Shown here: positions 11,740-22,462 of the stretch, one piece after another
How the letters are laid out: the number at the start of each line of letters is the position of its first letter
Numbering within the stretch: the stretch's first letter is position 1
Source of the DNA: Agapanthus africanus
Lineage: Eukaryota; Streptophyta; Magnoliopsida; Asparagales; Amaryllidaceae
NCBI GenBank assembly: GCA_030015575.1
Contig: CM057338.1
Coordinates: 129,419,546-129,483,545 of the forward strand
DNA: 64,000 bases
Reading direction: 5' to 3'
The notes under the pieces: generated by a model
Seen by the model: the letters and a program-made list of their open reading frames with translations, nothing else
Told to the model about the DNA's origin: nothing
The model's database searches: none
Translations under genes and position numbers: made by a program

Positions 11740-13140
11740 CGCGGCCGACGTTCGTCAGTGAGCTGTTGTCTGAAGAAAGGGTAGCTACGCTAAAGGACGT
11801 GCTCATGCAGCATAAAGATTGTTTTACATGGAACTATTCTGAGATGCCAGGACTAGATCCAGAGATTGATGTACACAAATTGGCGATATCCCCGGACGTC
11901 AAGCCGATCAAACAGGCACCGAGGAGAATGCGGCTCGAGCTTGAGATAAGCATCAACGCCGAGGTCAAGAAACTAATCGACTTCGGCTTCATTCAGGAAG
12001 TTCAGTATCCTGACTGGATCGCCAACATTATCCCAGTAATGAAGAAGAATGGGACGGTGCGCATATGTGTGGACTTTCGGGATCTCAACAAAGCTTGCCC
12101 AAAGGACGACTTCCCAGAACCAGTCACTGAGCTGATGATCGATAATATGTCCACTCACGAAGTTTTCTCCTTCATGGACGGATCATCAGAATACAATCAG
12201 ATAAAGATGCATCCTGGGGACTAGAAACATACTGCTTTCCGGACCCCTTTGGGTATATTCTGCTACAAGGTGATGCCCTTCGGTCTAAAGAACGCCGGTA
12301 CCACCTATCAGAGGGCCATGACGAAGATCTTCGATGACATTATACATGAAATTGTCGAATGCTATATCGACGACCTTGTGGTGAAAAGCAAATCATACAA
12401 GGAATATTTAGAGCATCTGAAGATCGTATTTCAACGCTTTCGGCAATACAACTTGAAGATGAACCCTCTTAAATGCACGTTCGGAGTTTCCTCGGGCAAA
12501 TTCCTGGGATTCATCGTTCGACACCGAGGCATTGAGATAGATCAAGGCGATCATGGAAATGCCTTCGCCAAGAACTCTTAAGCAACTGCGATCTCTCCAA
12601 GGAAAGCTCGCATATATCCGGCGATTCATAGCCAATCTTTCCGGCAAATGCCGTCCTTACAGTCACCTGATGAAGAAGGGAACCCCTTTCATCTGGGATC
12701 GCAAATGCCAAAGCGCACTGGACGAAATCAAGCAATACATACAGAATCCGCCAGTGCTGGCCACTCCCGTCAAGGGAAAACCTCTCGTCCTGTACACAAC
12801 AGCCCTTGAAGGTTCTTTAGGCACGCTGTGGGCACAAGAAAACGACCAAGGGAAGGAGAGAGCCCTTTATTATCTGAGTCGAGTTCTCCTGGGGGCAGAA
12901 AGCAATTACTCTCCCATTGAAAAACACTGCTTAGCGTTGATCTTCGCGGTAACGAAGCTCAGACACTACGCGTTGGCGCATGAGGTCCATCTCATATCAA
13001 AAGTAGATCCTCTCAAGTATTTGATGTCGAAGGCCATACTAACAGGATGGCTCGCTAAATGGGCCCTCCTCTTGATAGAATTCTCGATAACTTATCGGCC
13101 TCTTAAGGCAGTGAAAGGCCAGGCCATCGCTGACTTCCTC
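11740..13140 (+). pseudogene. Reverse transcriptase and RNase H region of element G
   Basis: Clear Ty3/Gypsy RT over about 11800-12550: WIANIIPVMKKNGTVRICVD, then FRDLNKACPKDDFP, then FGLKNAGTTYQRAMTKIFDD and a YIDDLVVKS box. RNase H and connection follow to about 13140, with ALYYLSRVLLGAESNYSPIE and WLAKWALLLIEFSITY. The wording is that of the Tat/Ogre lineage. Part of a broken fossil. Confidence 0.9.
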
Positions 13141-13229
13141 GCTGAGCATCCGATACCTGCCGATTCTCCCTTGAACTGCGAATTGCCAGACGAACACGTG
13201 TTTGACACGATCGATGGGGAAAGAAGAGA

Positions 13230-13570
13230 GAATGATACCCGGTGGGAACTCTATTTTGATGGAGCGTCTTCCATGAAGAAGCGCAAACAAAACACCCCTA
13301 TAATCAAATCGGGGGTAGGCCTCATCTTCGTAACTCCACAAGGAGGGATAATGCGCTTCGCCTTCTCCTTGACAGACCTGAGGACGAATAATGAAATAGA
13401 ATACGAAGCTTTGATAGCAGGTCTCGAGATCGCCATCGATGTGGGAATTGAAAACCTCCTCATATACGGAGACTCCCAGCTGGTCGTTAGTCAAATAAAC
13501 GGCGACTACCAAACATGCAAGCCAGAGTTGGTGAAGTACAGTGAAAGAGTACAGTAACTGCTGATTCAAA
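13230..13570 (+). pseudogene. Archaeal-type RNase H (aRNH) region of element G
   Basis: A second RNase H domain follows the first: WELYFDGASS, then SGVGLIFVTPQGG, then EYEALIAGLEIAIDVGIENL and YGDSQLVVSQINGDYQ. A second RNase H of this type between RNase H and integrase is diagnostic of the Tat lineage among plant Ty3/Gypsy elements. Confidence 0.85.
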
Positions 13571-13929
13571 TTCCTTCCTACATCTTGGAAAGCATACCGC
13601 GTGCGGAAAATAGCAAGGCGGATGCATTAGCCAAGCTCGCTAAAGAACTGGCCTACGAGAACCTCAATGACGTGAGGATCATTATGCAGAGCCGTCGGGT
13701 TCTTGCACCGGCAGAAATATCTTCGGAGTCGTCCGAAGAAAAGGGAGCAACCGAGCAAATGGCTATGCAAATAGAAGGCCAAGAAAAGATTACGGATTGG
13801 AGAGAAGTCTTTATAAACTACTTCAAATCTCGTCGAACACCTGAAGATGCATCCTCAAGACATCAGCTTATGAAACGAGATCTGTCTTTTGCTTTCGTCA
13901 ATGATACTCTGTATAAGAGATCATTTGAT

Positions 13930-15047
13930 TCTCTGTGGTAAAGGTGCCTGGGACCTGAAGAGGCAAAGAGAGTCGTCCAAGAAACTCACGACGGACTCTG
14001 CGGTTCTCACCAGACCGGGCCGAAGATGAAGCTGAAGATCAAACGGATGGGTTATTATTGGCCCACGATGATCCAAGACTGCCTCGAATACGCGAAGCAG
14101 TGCCATTCGTGCCAGATTCATGGAGACTTTATCCATCAGCATCCAAATCCACTACATCCAACAATGGCTAGCTGGCCGTTCGAAATGTGGGGGACTGACA
14201 TAATTGGCCCCATCGAACCAGCATCGTCCAGAGGACATTGATTTATTTTGGCAACAACTGATTACTTCTCCAAATGGGCAGAAGCAATACCGCTAAGGGA
14301 AGTGAAAACGTAGAATATCCTCCATTTCTTCAAGACACACGTCATTTATCGGTTTGGAACTCCACGACGGATTATCTCCGATAACGGGCCAGCCTATAGA
14401 AGCCATAAGATCAGCCGCTTCGCACAACAGCATAACATAGACTGGAGATACTTCTCGTCTATAATCCCCGAGCTAACGGTCTAGCTGAGGCATTTAACAA
14501 AACTCTGACGAAGATCGTGAAAAAGACGGTGTCCCGAAATAAGAAGGACTGGCACGAAAGACTGCATGAAGCTCTCTGGGCGTATCGAACTACGTTCAAA
14601 ACGGCCACGAACACAATGCCGTACGCATTGGTATTCGGTACAGAGGCGGTACTCCCCCTCGAGATAGAGCTACCCTTTCTACGAGTGGCAGTTCACTATG
14701 AGCTAACGGACGAAGAGAATACTCACCTTCGGCTTGAGGAGCTCGATGCCCTTAATGAAACCCGGCTCATAGCGCAACAAAATCTGGAGGCTTATAAAGC
14801 AAAGATGACGCGCTCATACGAAAGATTGACTAGGCCGAGAACATTCCGCCAAGGCAAACTCTTGCTAGTGGTTAAAAGAACTATGATCCCCAACCGTGCC
14901 AAATGGGGGAAATTCGAGCCGAACTATGAAGGCCCGTATATCATAGACAAGGTCTACCAGGATGAGGCCTATCTACTCATGAACATGCATGGTGAAAGGC
15001 CCTTCAGGCCAATAAATGGTCGCTTCCTGAAAAAGTACTACGCCTAA
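13930..15047 (+). pseudogene. Integrase region of element G
   Basis: Zinc-binding part around 14020-14130 (CHSCQIHGD), catalytic core around 14160-14750 (WPFEMWGTDIIGPI, then FGTPRRIISDNGPAY, then DWHERLHEALWAYRTTFKTA) and a C-terminal part to 15047 (WGKFEPNYEGPYIIDKVYQD, ending RPINGRFLKKYYA). The last part, 14517-15047, reads open for 176 codons. Broken overall. Confidence 0.85.
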
Positions 15048-15131
15048 CGAGTCACGGCCTAGGTTAATGATAGATGACGACGACTATGTCCGCTCGCTAT
15101 CTTCCTAAGCCCAAACTCTATATATAGTAGC

Positions 15132-15292
15132 CGGCTAACGGACCGAAACGTCCTTAAACCAACAACGAACTGAAACGTCCTTAAACCAACAACGGACCGA
15201 AACGTCCTTAAACGAACAACGGACCGAAACGTCCTTAAATTAACGATGGACCACTATGTCCTAAAACTAGCTGATGACCGAAACGTCGTTAA
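15132..15292 (+). repeat. Tandem GGAC-N6-GTCC dyads after pol
   Basis: Five to six copies of a unit of about 30 bp with core ggaccgaaacgtccttaaac. The same dyad type occurs in the U5 part of every Tat-type LTR here, so an LTR-like module sits inside the internal region. Confidence 0.8.
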
Positions 15293-15460
15293 ACTACTAC
15301 CAACCGGCGGCATCCTCAGGCTGACGTGGTTTAAAAAAACGGTACATTCACAAGCGAGATGGGCACGGATGAAAACCCGAGAGGGCTCCGTGAGTAAAAA
15401 CAGCAGGGCTACCGGCGAGTTTTGTGAAAACCCGAAAGGGCGCAACCTTGTTAAAAGACA

Positions 15461-15680
15461 CTTGCAAGATCCTCTCGACCTTGTGAGGAGAAACCACCTG
15501 CGTGAGATCCTTACGACTCACAAGGGAACAACACACTTAGGGATCCCCACAATTCCTAGGGAGAAACGCACTTACGAGATCCTCACGACTCGTATGGAGA
15601 ACCCTCTTATGGGACCCTCACGGCTCATAAGATTCAAAAGTCTTAAACTACAGGGATCTGAACCTGTTCTTAAGCGGCCA
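15461..15680 (+). repeat. Five-hairpin block 1 in the 3' region of G
   Basis: Five units of about 35 bp, each an inverted repeat with a 9-11 nt loop (typical loop atcctcacga) followed by gagaaa-like spacer. Example: TACGAG..CTCGTA near 15564-15585. Ends with a tail reading aagtctta.. and gaacctgttcttaagc. Confidence 0.8.
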
Positions 15681-15807
15681 TCACAACCTCCAATTTTGCC
15701 CTACAAGCGGCTCAATACTGACCCTTGTATACAATCCACAGGCGCGAATAAACATTTCTCTAACAAAATTCCATCCGTAACTAGGGATATGTTTGCACGG
15801 TGAACCC

Positions 15808-16025
15808 CCTTGTAAGCCCTCTCGACTTATAAGGAGAAAGCACTCTTGTAAGATCCTTACATCTTATAAGAGATCATACACTTAGGAGTCCTCACGACTC
15901 CTAAGGAGAAAGCGCACCTACGAGATCCTCACGACTCGTAGGGAGAAATACCTTTATGAGACCCTTACGGCTCATGAAGTCAAAAGCCTTAGTCGACAGG
16001 ATCCTAACCCTGTTCGCTAAGCCAT
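15808..16025 (+). repeat. Five-hairpin block 2 in the 3' region of G
   Basis: Same order of five units as block 1, better paired: 9 bp (15808), 10 bp (15843-15872), 8 bp perfect CTTAGGAG/CTCCTAAG (15881-15905), 8 bp perfect CCTACGAG/CTCGTAGG (15917-15942), 9 bp (about 15953-15980). Tail as in block 1. Confidence 0.85.
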
Positions 16026-16136
16026 CTTTGTTCGACATCGACAGAGGCAAATGATGATTCGCTCCTGGCAATATCCCAGTTGTAGCGGTGCTGATGCCGA
16101 AATCGGTGTCTAATTCTAAACTTGCAGCAAGAAGCT

Positions 16137-16390
16137 AGCGAGCCACACATGCATACGAAATAGCCGAAATGATGGGGCAACTTGCAACAAAATCAGCAAG
16201 TAAAAATATATGTATGAAAAATAGCTGAAATGATTGGGCAACTCGCAATAAAAAGCAGGGAGTAAAAATAAAATAAATAGCCGAAATGATTAAGCGCCGT
16301 GAAAAATAGTCGAAATGATTAAGCAATCGCGACCTTCGTGATATAAAAACTGAAATGATAGAACATCGAGGAAAGAAATAAAAATATATA
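16137..16390 (+). repeat. Degenerate repeats of atagccgaaatgat
   Basis: At least five copies of a word close to atagccgaaatgatt with gcaactcgcaataaaa-like spacers and AT-rich filler. Internal to the 3' region of G. Confidence 0.7.
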
Positions 16391-16559
16391 TAAATAAATA
16401 AAATTTATGCCCTACAGGTGAAATCACATCGATCCCTGTATACAATCCAGGGGCGCAAACAAAAAGGGAACCATATCATCCCACCAGGCTCCATCAGAAG
16501 AAGAGCCAAGTCTCGACAGCTACATCTACAGCCTGAAGACCCACAACGGCATTCCTTCG

Positions 16560-16950
16560 CAGTCCAACAGGATGCAGATGCAACGTCAATGAAAGACCCC
16601 ACGGTCGAAACAAAGTGGAGTGACGGCAAAATCCCAGCTCCACCACAGCATTCGTCTCGTTGCACCAAACGCAATGTCAACAACGGTGTTCCTTCACAGT
16701 CCAGAAGGATGCAGATGCAACGTCAATGAAAGACCTCATGGTCGAAACAAAGCGGAGTGACGGCAAAATCCCAACTCCACCTCGGCATTCATCTCATTAC
16801 ACCAGACGCAATGTCAACAACGGCATTCCTTCACAGTCCAGCAGGATGCAGATGCAACGTCAACGAAAGACCTCACGATCGAAACAAAGCGGAGTGATGG
16901 CAAAATCCCAGCTCCACCTCAGCATTCGTCTTGTTACAGCAGACGGGATG
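16560..16950 (+). repeat. 137-bp tandem repeat, three copies
   Basis: The word ggatgcagatgcaacgtcaa recurs at about 16570, 16707 and 16844, a 137-bp period, with the intervening sequence (tcgaaacaaagcggagtgac and so on) also conserved. The forward frame stays open across it only because the repeat has no stop in that frame. Confidence 0.85.
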
Positions 16951-17029
16951 TCACCCCAGCGTTCTCAGATACGGCAATCAAATGACGGAGCCACGGCAAA
17001 GTCCCTAGTCCCAAACCTCGACGGTTCAC

Positions 17030-17670
17030 CCGCAACCTAGAGACAACCGCGACATTCGTCTCGATACAACAGACGCAATGCCAGCAAGCGAAGCGAAGGC
17101 TAAATTCCTAGCTTCAAGGTCTTGATGGCAACTCATATAAAACCTGAAAGACTATCGGAGATCAACCCATATGGAGTGGTCACCACCTCGACGTTCGTCT
17201 TGATACAGCAGACGAGATGTCACTACAGCGTCCTTCCTCCAACAGGATTCGGACACGCCAGAGCAAACGAAGCGAAGGCCAAATTCCTAGCTTCAGGGTC
17301 TTGATGGTAACTCATATAAAACCTGAAAGACTATCGGAGATCATCCCACGCTAGCGCGGAGTGGTCACCATCTCGACGTTCGTCTCGATACAGCAGACGA
17401 TATGTCACTACAGCGTTCTTCCTCCAGCGGGATTCAAACGCGACGATCAAACAACGGAGCCACGGCAAAATCCCTAGTTCTAAAACTCGACGGTTCACCA
17501 GCAACCTAGAGACAACCGCGACATTCGTCTCGATATAGCATACGCAATGCCAGCAAATGAAGCAAAGGCCAAATTCCTAGCTTCAGGGTCTTAACGGCAG
17601 CTCATATAAAACCTGAAAGACTATCGGAGATCATCCCACACCAACGCGGAGTGGTTATAACTCATCGGGG
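17030..17670 (+). repeat. Second tandem repeat family in the 3' region of G
   Basis: Copies of cctgaaagactatcggagat lie near 17140, 17322 and 17614, and aaattcctagcttcagggtc near 17101, 17281 and 17571. Spacing is uneven (about 180 and 290 bp), so units were gained or lost. Related cattcgtctcgatacagcag words link it to the preceding array. Confidence 0.75.
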
Positions 17671-17949
17671 CTCTCCAAAATGAGCCTAACCTCAAATAAA
17701 AAGCGGCATGGAAAAATTCCTAACGCTTGCTCTTCCGACGGTCAAACTACCTAGGAGGATTGCTTGAAGACGTCTTGTCCAGCCCCCGAAGGGATCAGAG
17801 ACACGACAGTCGCAAGGCTACTCGAACAGCAAGATTGCCTATCGAGGAATACATCAGCCAACGCGACTGTACGACGGACAAAACCCTAGTACCACAGACC
17901 CTAATGGACCTCTGTCGTAAAGAGAAGATGTTAACTGTGACGTTAGGAT

Positions 17950-18040
17950 ATTCTTGCGAGAACTGCTCGATTCGTCTCGACTCGTGAGGAAATTAGTGTC
18001 TTTGCGAGAACTTCTCGATTCGTCTCGACTCGTAAAAAAA
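17950..18040 (+). repeat. Short tandem duplication, 50-bp period
   Basis: tgcgagaactgctcgattcg at about 17955 is repeated as tgcgagaacttctcgattcg at about 18004, followed each time by tctcgactcgt. Confidence 0.75.
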
Positions 18041-18173
18041 AGCCTTAGGCAATGAGGATAAGGACCTGTTTCCTAAGCACTGGGGCCCTGCAAATCAGTC
18101 CGAAACGGACTCTTGCATACTATTCACAGACCACACTCTCCAAAGTCGAATCTCGATAAGGAGGGAAACAACC

Positions 18174-18390
18174 ACTTACGAGTCCTCTCGACATGTAAGA
18201 GGGAAAATTCTCTCGTGAGATCCTTACGACTCTCAAGAGAAAACGCGCTTAGGAATCCTCACGATCCCTGAGGAGAAAACACACCTACAGGATCCTCTCG
18301 ACTCATAGGGAGAAAATTCTTCATGAGACCCTCACGACTCATGAAGTTGAAAAGTCTTAGGCAGCATATTTGAACCTGCTTCCTAAGCCA
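18174..18390 (+). repeat. Five-hairpin block 3 in the 3' region of G
   Basis: Third copy of the five-unit hairpin block, less well paired in its first four units but with a perfect 9-bp stem in the fifth (CTTCATGAG/CTCATGAAG, 18319-18346, loop accctcacga). Ends with the same gaacctgcttcctaagcca tail. Confidence 0.8.
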
Positions 18391-18665
18391 TCACTACCCC
18401 TCGAAGAAGCCAAAGTGAAATGCTCACTCTGTCATCTACAGGCTACACTTACTAAAGTGACATGCAAGCAACAAAGAAAAGAGAAGAAAGCGACAAGGAG
18501 AACATTTGATTGGCATTTGGTTAAGCGTTCGAAGCATACCCGTTCATGCATGTGCAAAAGATTTAGTACATAAAATAAAACACGCTGCAATGAGGAATTT
18601 GCCATTCATACTTCGAAAACTTCTTACAATCATGAAAGTAGTAAACGAAAACATCATCAAAATGA

Positions 18666-19165
18666 TTACAATGGTAAAACCTCAGATCCAGGGCATGGAT
18701 TGAGGAAGTCAAAAGTAAGGCCGTCTAGAATCTTTCTGGCCTTTCCGACCATTCTCGTGTGCATCCTCTTGCGCTCACGAGTGTCGAGATCCTCGCCAAT
18801 GTCCTCCTCCCTTTGATAAGAAGCGATTATCGTCGTCTGTTGGAAAGTTTGATGCAGAATATCAATGAGGTTATCTCGTCGCTTCTTCGAGATCAGCCCC
18901 GACAGGTACACTAAATGCACCATGTCTTCGGCATCATCCAGCGCATTAAGCGGCATGGCTTCGTGAAACCCAGGAAGTGCTCCCCAAATCGCTCCCACTA
19001 TGATTTTCAAGAGAGTGGAACGGCGAGGAAGCAGTCGACCGACGTGTGCATACAGACGATCCATAATCTCCGCACATTGGGCATCTGTAAACTCTTGGTT
19101 CTGGCAACGGCCCTGCGAATATCCTCATAAGAGATAAACTCGTTCAGACTATATAAATGAACGGC
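18666..19165 (-). pseudogene. Antisense reading frame near the 3' end of element G, function unknown
   Basis: Reverse-strand frame over 18666-19064 (132 residues, with RLLPRRSTLLKIIVGAIWGA and DDAEDMVHLVYLSGLISKKR), continued upstream by another reverse frame from a start near 19165 reading MAVHLYSLNEFISYEDIRRA. A ttttcag sits just upstream of that start, so splicing is possible. Antisense extra genes after pol are known in Tat elements; I do not recognise this one. Treated as part of the fossil. Confidence 0.5.
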
Positions 19166-19169
19166 CATT

Positions 19170-19903
19170 GTGCCTGAAAAGAGACATCATTAAAAGATTA
19201 GTAATGAGGAAAAATAGGCACAGGGATTTAAACGACTCTTGATATCCCCATGGAGAAAACAAATTCTAATTATGACACCTAACAAATTTGAATTTGCGAG
19301 AAATCCTAAAAAAAAAAAGGAATCTCATTTAATGAGCGACCCCTCGGGTCTAGGAGTTAAACTCCTCGAGAGCAATGCTCTGCAGACAGGAGTGACACCT
19401 GTCAAAGTTAATTATGAGAGGAATTTAAAGAGATTCCCCGAGAATGCTAAGAGCCTGGCTCTGTAAAGATGATAAAAAAAAACCCATCAAAAAAAATTAA
19501 AATCATTTTTTTTATGAATTAAAAATTCTAAGATCTCCTTAGATCTATGGGTTCATGATCTGAAGAGAGCAAAGCTATATTAATGAAACCCTAAAAGGGT
19601 TTTCTTAAGATCAAAGATCTATGAAGGGCAAGACTCTGTTAATGGGTAAAACCCTAATTTACTAAAAGTTTTAAACTTTACCTAAGTGCTGACAGAGTTT
19701 TGACTCTTAAAAAGTTCTGAAACTAAAGAGCTATGCTCTGAATAAAAGTTCTCAAAGAAGAAGATGAAAATCATCTAAAGGACCAAAGGTCCTATTTATA
19801 GGTATTGAAATGCCTCTTGAACTTCTGAGTTGATCCAAGGACGCAGATGCTGCCACCGCTGTACTCACGTGTGGGCCACGTGAGCGCAACTTTAGGGGGC
19901 ATT
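19170..19903 (+). mobile_element. 3' non-coding end of the internal region of G, with purine tract
   Basis: AT-rich stretch full of micro-hairpins such as GGACC-AAA-GGTCC (19780-19792) and the near-palindrome aggagttaaactcct near 19351. Ends in an aggggg purine tract (19894-19899) just before the right LTR. The corresponding part of H (26014-26888) is clearly homologous. Confidence 0.7.
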
Positions 19904-22462
19904 TGTTTCCCCCAATCAGAGCAAAGCTCTGTTTTGAAATTCAAAATTCAAAAAATGAAGCAACGCTTCAGATCCAGCGCTAGGCGCGCCGCGCGCCACG
20001 TGTCAAACACGGATGCGCTAGCGCCAGGTGCGCTGCGCCCTAGGCAGTGCACCATGTGTGCGCTAGCACTAGGCGCGCAGCACACCACGTGTCAAACACG
20101 GGTGCGCTAGCACAGGCTGCGCTGCGCTCTGAGCAGCACACCACATGTCAAACACAGGTGCGCTAGCGCAAAGTGCGCTAGCGCAAAGTGCGCTGCGCTC
20201 TGAGCAGCGCACCACGTGCAAAGCACGGGTGCGCCAGCGCTGGAATTGTAAAATTCCCCACCGTTAGATCAAAAGATCTAATAATAATGATAAATCATTA
20301 ATCAGAATTAAAATTCTGTTATGCAAAGATTTTCTTTCAATCTTGTTAAAAACAAGAAGAATGCCTTCTGTAAAACGGAAGCCCTACGATCAAAGATCCA
20401 ATGGTGGAGAAACATCCCCAAATCAATCAGAGAAAGATCTCTTTAACTGATTCAACAAATCAACTTGCCCTATATAAAAGCCCCAAGACTTCAAATCTGA
20501 TATAGAGAAACCCCCCTATAAACTTTGAGAAATTAAAAGAAAGAAGAGCAAGCACTTGAAAGAAGATTTTTCTTCAAGGTAAAAATCATGAACGATGAAC
20601 ACAGAGATGAAATCATCTCATAAAAAGAAGAATCATCTTCTTAAAAGATCATAGATCTACAAAGACCAAGGTCTTTCATAAAAAGATCAAAAGATCTCAT
20701 CACATAATAAAAGAAGAACATATTCTTCACACAGATCATTGATCTATAAAGGCAAAGCCCTTTCAAAAATAAGAACTGTTGTTCTTGAATCTTGAGACAG
20801 AGTCTCTTCTAAAAAGAACATAAATTTGTTCCTAGATCATAAAATTGATTAACATGCGCTTCGCGCTATTGAAATGCGCTTCGCGCTATTGAAATGCGCC
20901 TTGCACTCTTGAACAGCGCTTCTGCGCTCTCTGGACCGGTGTTCAGCACCAAAATGTGCCACGTGTCAACCACGTATGCAATATACGCTTTGCGATTCTG
21001 AAATATTGCACTGCGCTCATGGGCTGGCGCTCAGCGCCAAGCGCGCCACGTGTCACTCACGTGTGCGCTACTAAATTAATAGCGCAATGCGCTCATGAAC
21101 TAACGCTTAGCGCTCATAAACTGGCGCAATGCGCCCATCATCTGGCGCTTAGCGCCAAGCGTGACACATGTCCCTTACATATGCGCCACGTGGCAGAAGC
21201 GCACTGTGCTTTTTGATCGGCGCAAAGCGCCTAGCGCACCATAGGTTGTGCTGACAGAACACAAATTGTTCTTTAATGAGCCAGAGCTCTGCTTAATGCT
21301 TTGCATTAAATACAAGACAAAAGAAAAGATTTTTTTCTCAGCATTATTAAAAGGGCCAAGCCCAAATAAAGGCTCAATAGCCAGAATAAACAAAATGTTT
21401 ATTGGAATTAGCCCAACATTGGCCATAACTCCTCAACCTATATTTAATTGAGCCCGTCTGCTCATAAATATTTAACAGGTCTTAGTCCCAAATTGGACTA
21501 CAGATCTTTCAACCAACTTACACTGGTTCGAGGGTACATCTCTTTACTCCTCTAATATCTGTCATTGTAATCCTTCAACGTCTTCAGAGAGGTGACGGGT
21601 CCCGACAACCACACATTTCACGGACTGTGGGGTCCTTAAACTCATGGACTACGATGTCCTTAACCTTAATTGTGAGGTCGTTAAACTCACGGACTACGAT
21701 GTCCTTAACCTAGACTGTGAGGTCCTTAAACTCATGGAGTACGATGTCCTTAAACTTTATAGACTATGACGTTTTTAAACTATGGACTGTGGGGTCCATA
21801 AACTCACGGACTATGATGTCCTTAACCTGGACCGTAATGTCCTTAAACTAACATTGGACCACCATGTCTTTAAACTGGTAATCGACCGCAATATCCCTAA
21901 ACTAAACAATAGAGCCCAATTGCCCTCTTGTTGGATCTAAATGATCCTGTTAAGTTGATCTTAGTCTAAAAATTAGACTAACGTATCATTAACATACGTT
22001 TAAGTTGATCTTAGTCTCAAATGAGGCTAACGTGTCCTTAAACCCAAACCCCAAACCCAAATCTAAGAAGATACGGATTTGGACTAATCCACGCCCTACG
22101 AGCAACAAAATAAATTAGTCTCCGTATACAATCCACGGACAACCAAAAACAAAACAAACACCTACGACACGAAGTGACCATCTGGAGAAGGAGAAAGTTG
22201 TTATCGCGATGCGGTAGCATAATTAACTGCAGGGGCTTGCACCTGCAGGGAAGAACGTCCCTATAATCAAAAACCCCTCATCAACGAGGGGGAATCTGAT
22301 GAAGTCTGCTACATCGGCCGCATCTGTTTAAACCTTCGATACATGGTGTCATAAATCAACTTGGCATCTTCGGAGAGGTGGACGGATAGCACCAATTAGC
22401 ATCTGCCCCGAAATTCAGGCGAGACGTCCACCGCGTCTTCGCGTGTCTTTCGGAGGGGGACA
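19904..22462 (+). mobile_element. Right LTR of element G (LTR d)
   Basis: Starts tgtttcccccaatcag, ends ..gggggaca, and matches the left LTR of G over its length. TATA box at 20471-20478. The GC-rich section near the start carries one additional gcgctagcgcaaagt unit compared with LTR a. GGAC..GTCC dyads at about 21617-21860. Followed directly by the gtaat target duplication. Confidence 0.9.

Larger units (their letters stand above)
7827..22462 (+). mobile_element. Element G: Ty3/Gypsy Tat/Ogre-lineage retrotransposon inserted in H
   Basis: Left LTR 7827-10293, PBS 10299-10316, gag-pol 10400-15047, repeat-rich 3' region 15048-19893, purine tract 19894-19899, right LTR 19904-22462. The insertion is flanked by the 5-bp duplication gtaat (7822-7826 and 22463-22467), and the LTRs run TG..CA. 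Placement in the Tat lineage rests on the RT sequence (CVDFRDLNKACPKDDFP), on the second, archaeal-type RNase H between RNase H and integrase, and on the long repeat-rich region after pol. The element is broken in several places across gag-pol. The two LTRs differ by roughly 5% in the sampled first 350 bases, mostly transitions, suggesting about two million years on the usual clock. Confidence 0.88.

Noticed and set aside
16418-17040. Forward frames of 103 and 126 codons
   Set aside because: They stay open because the 137-bp repeat unit lacks stops in that frame; no domain, and codon content follows the repeat.
15461-18390. CRISPR-like array
   Set aside because: Evenly spaced repeats and hairpins exist, but arms vary while loops are kept, there are no unique spacers, and the context is a plant retrotransposon.
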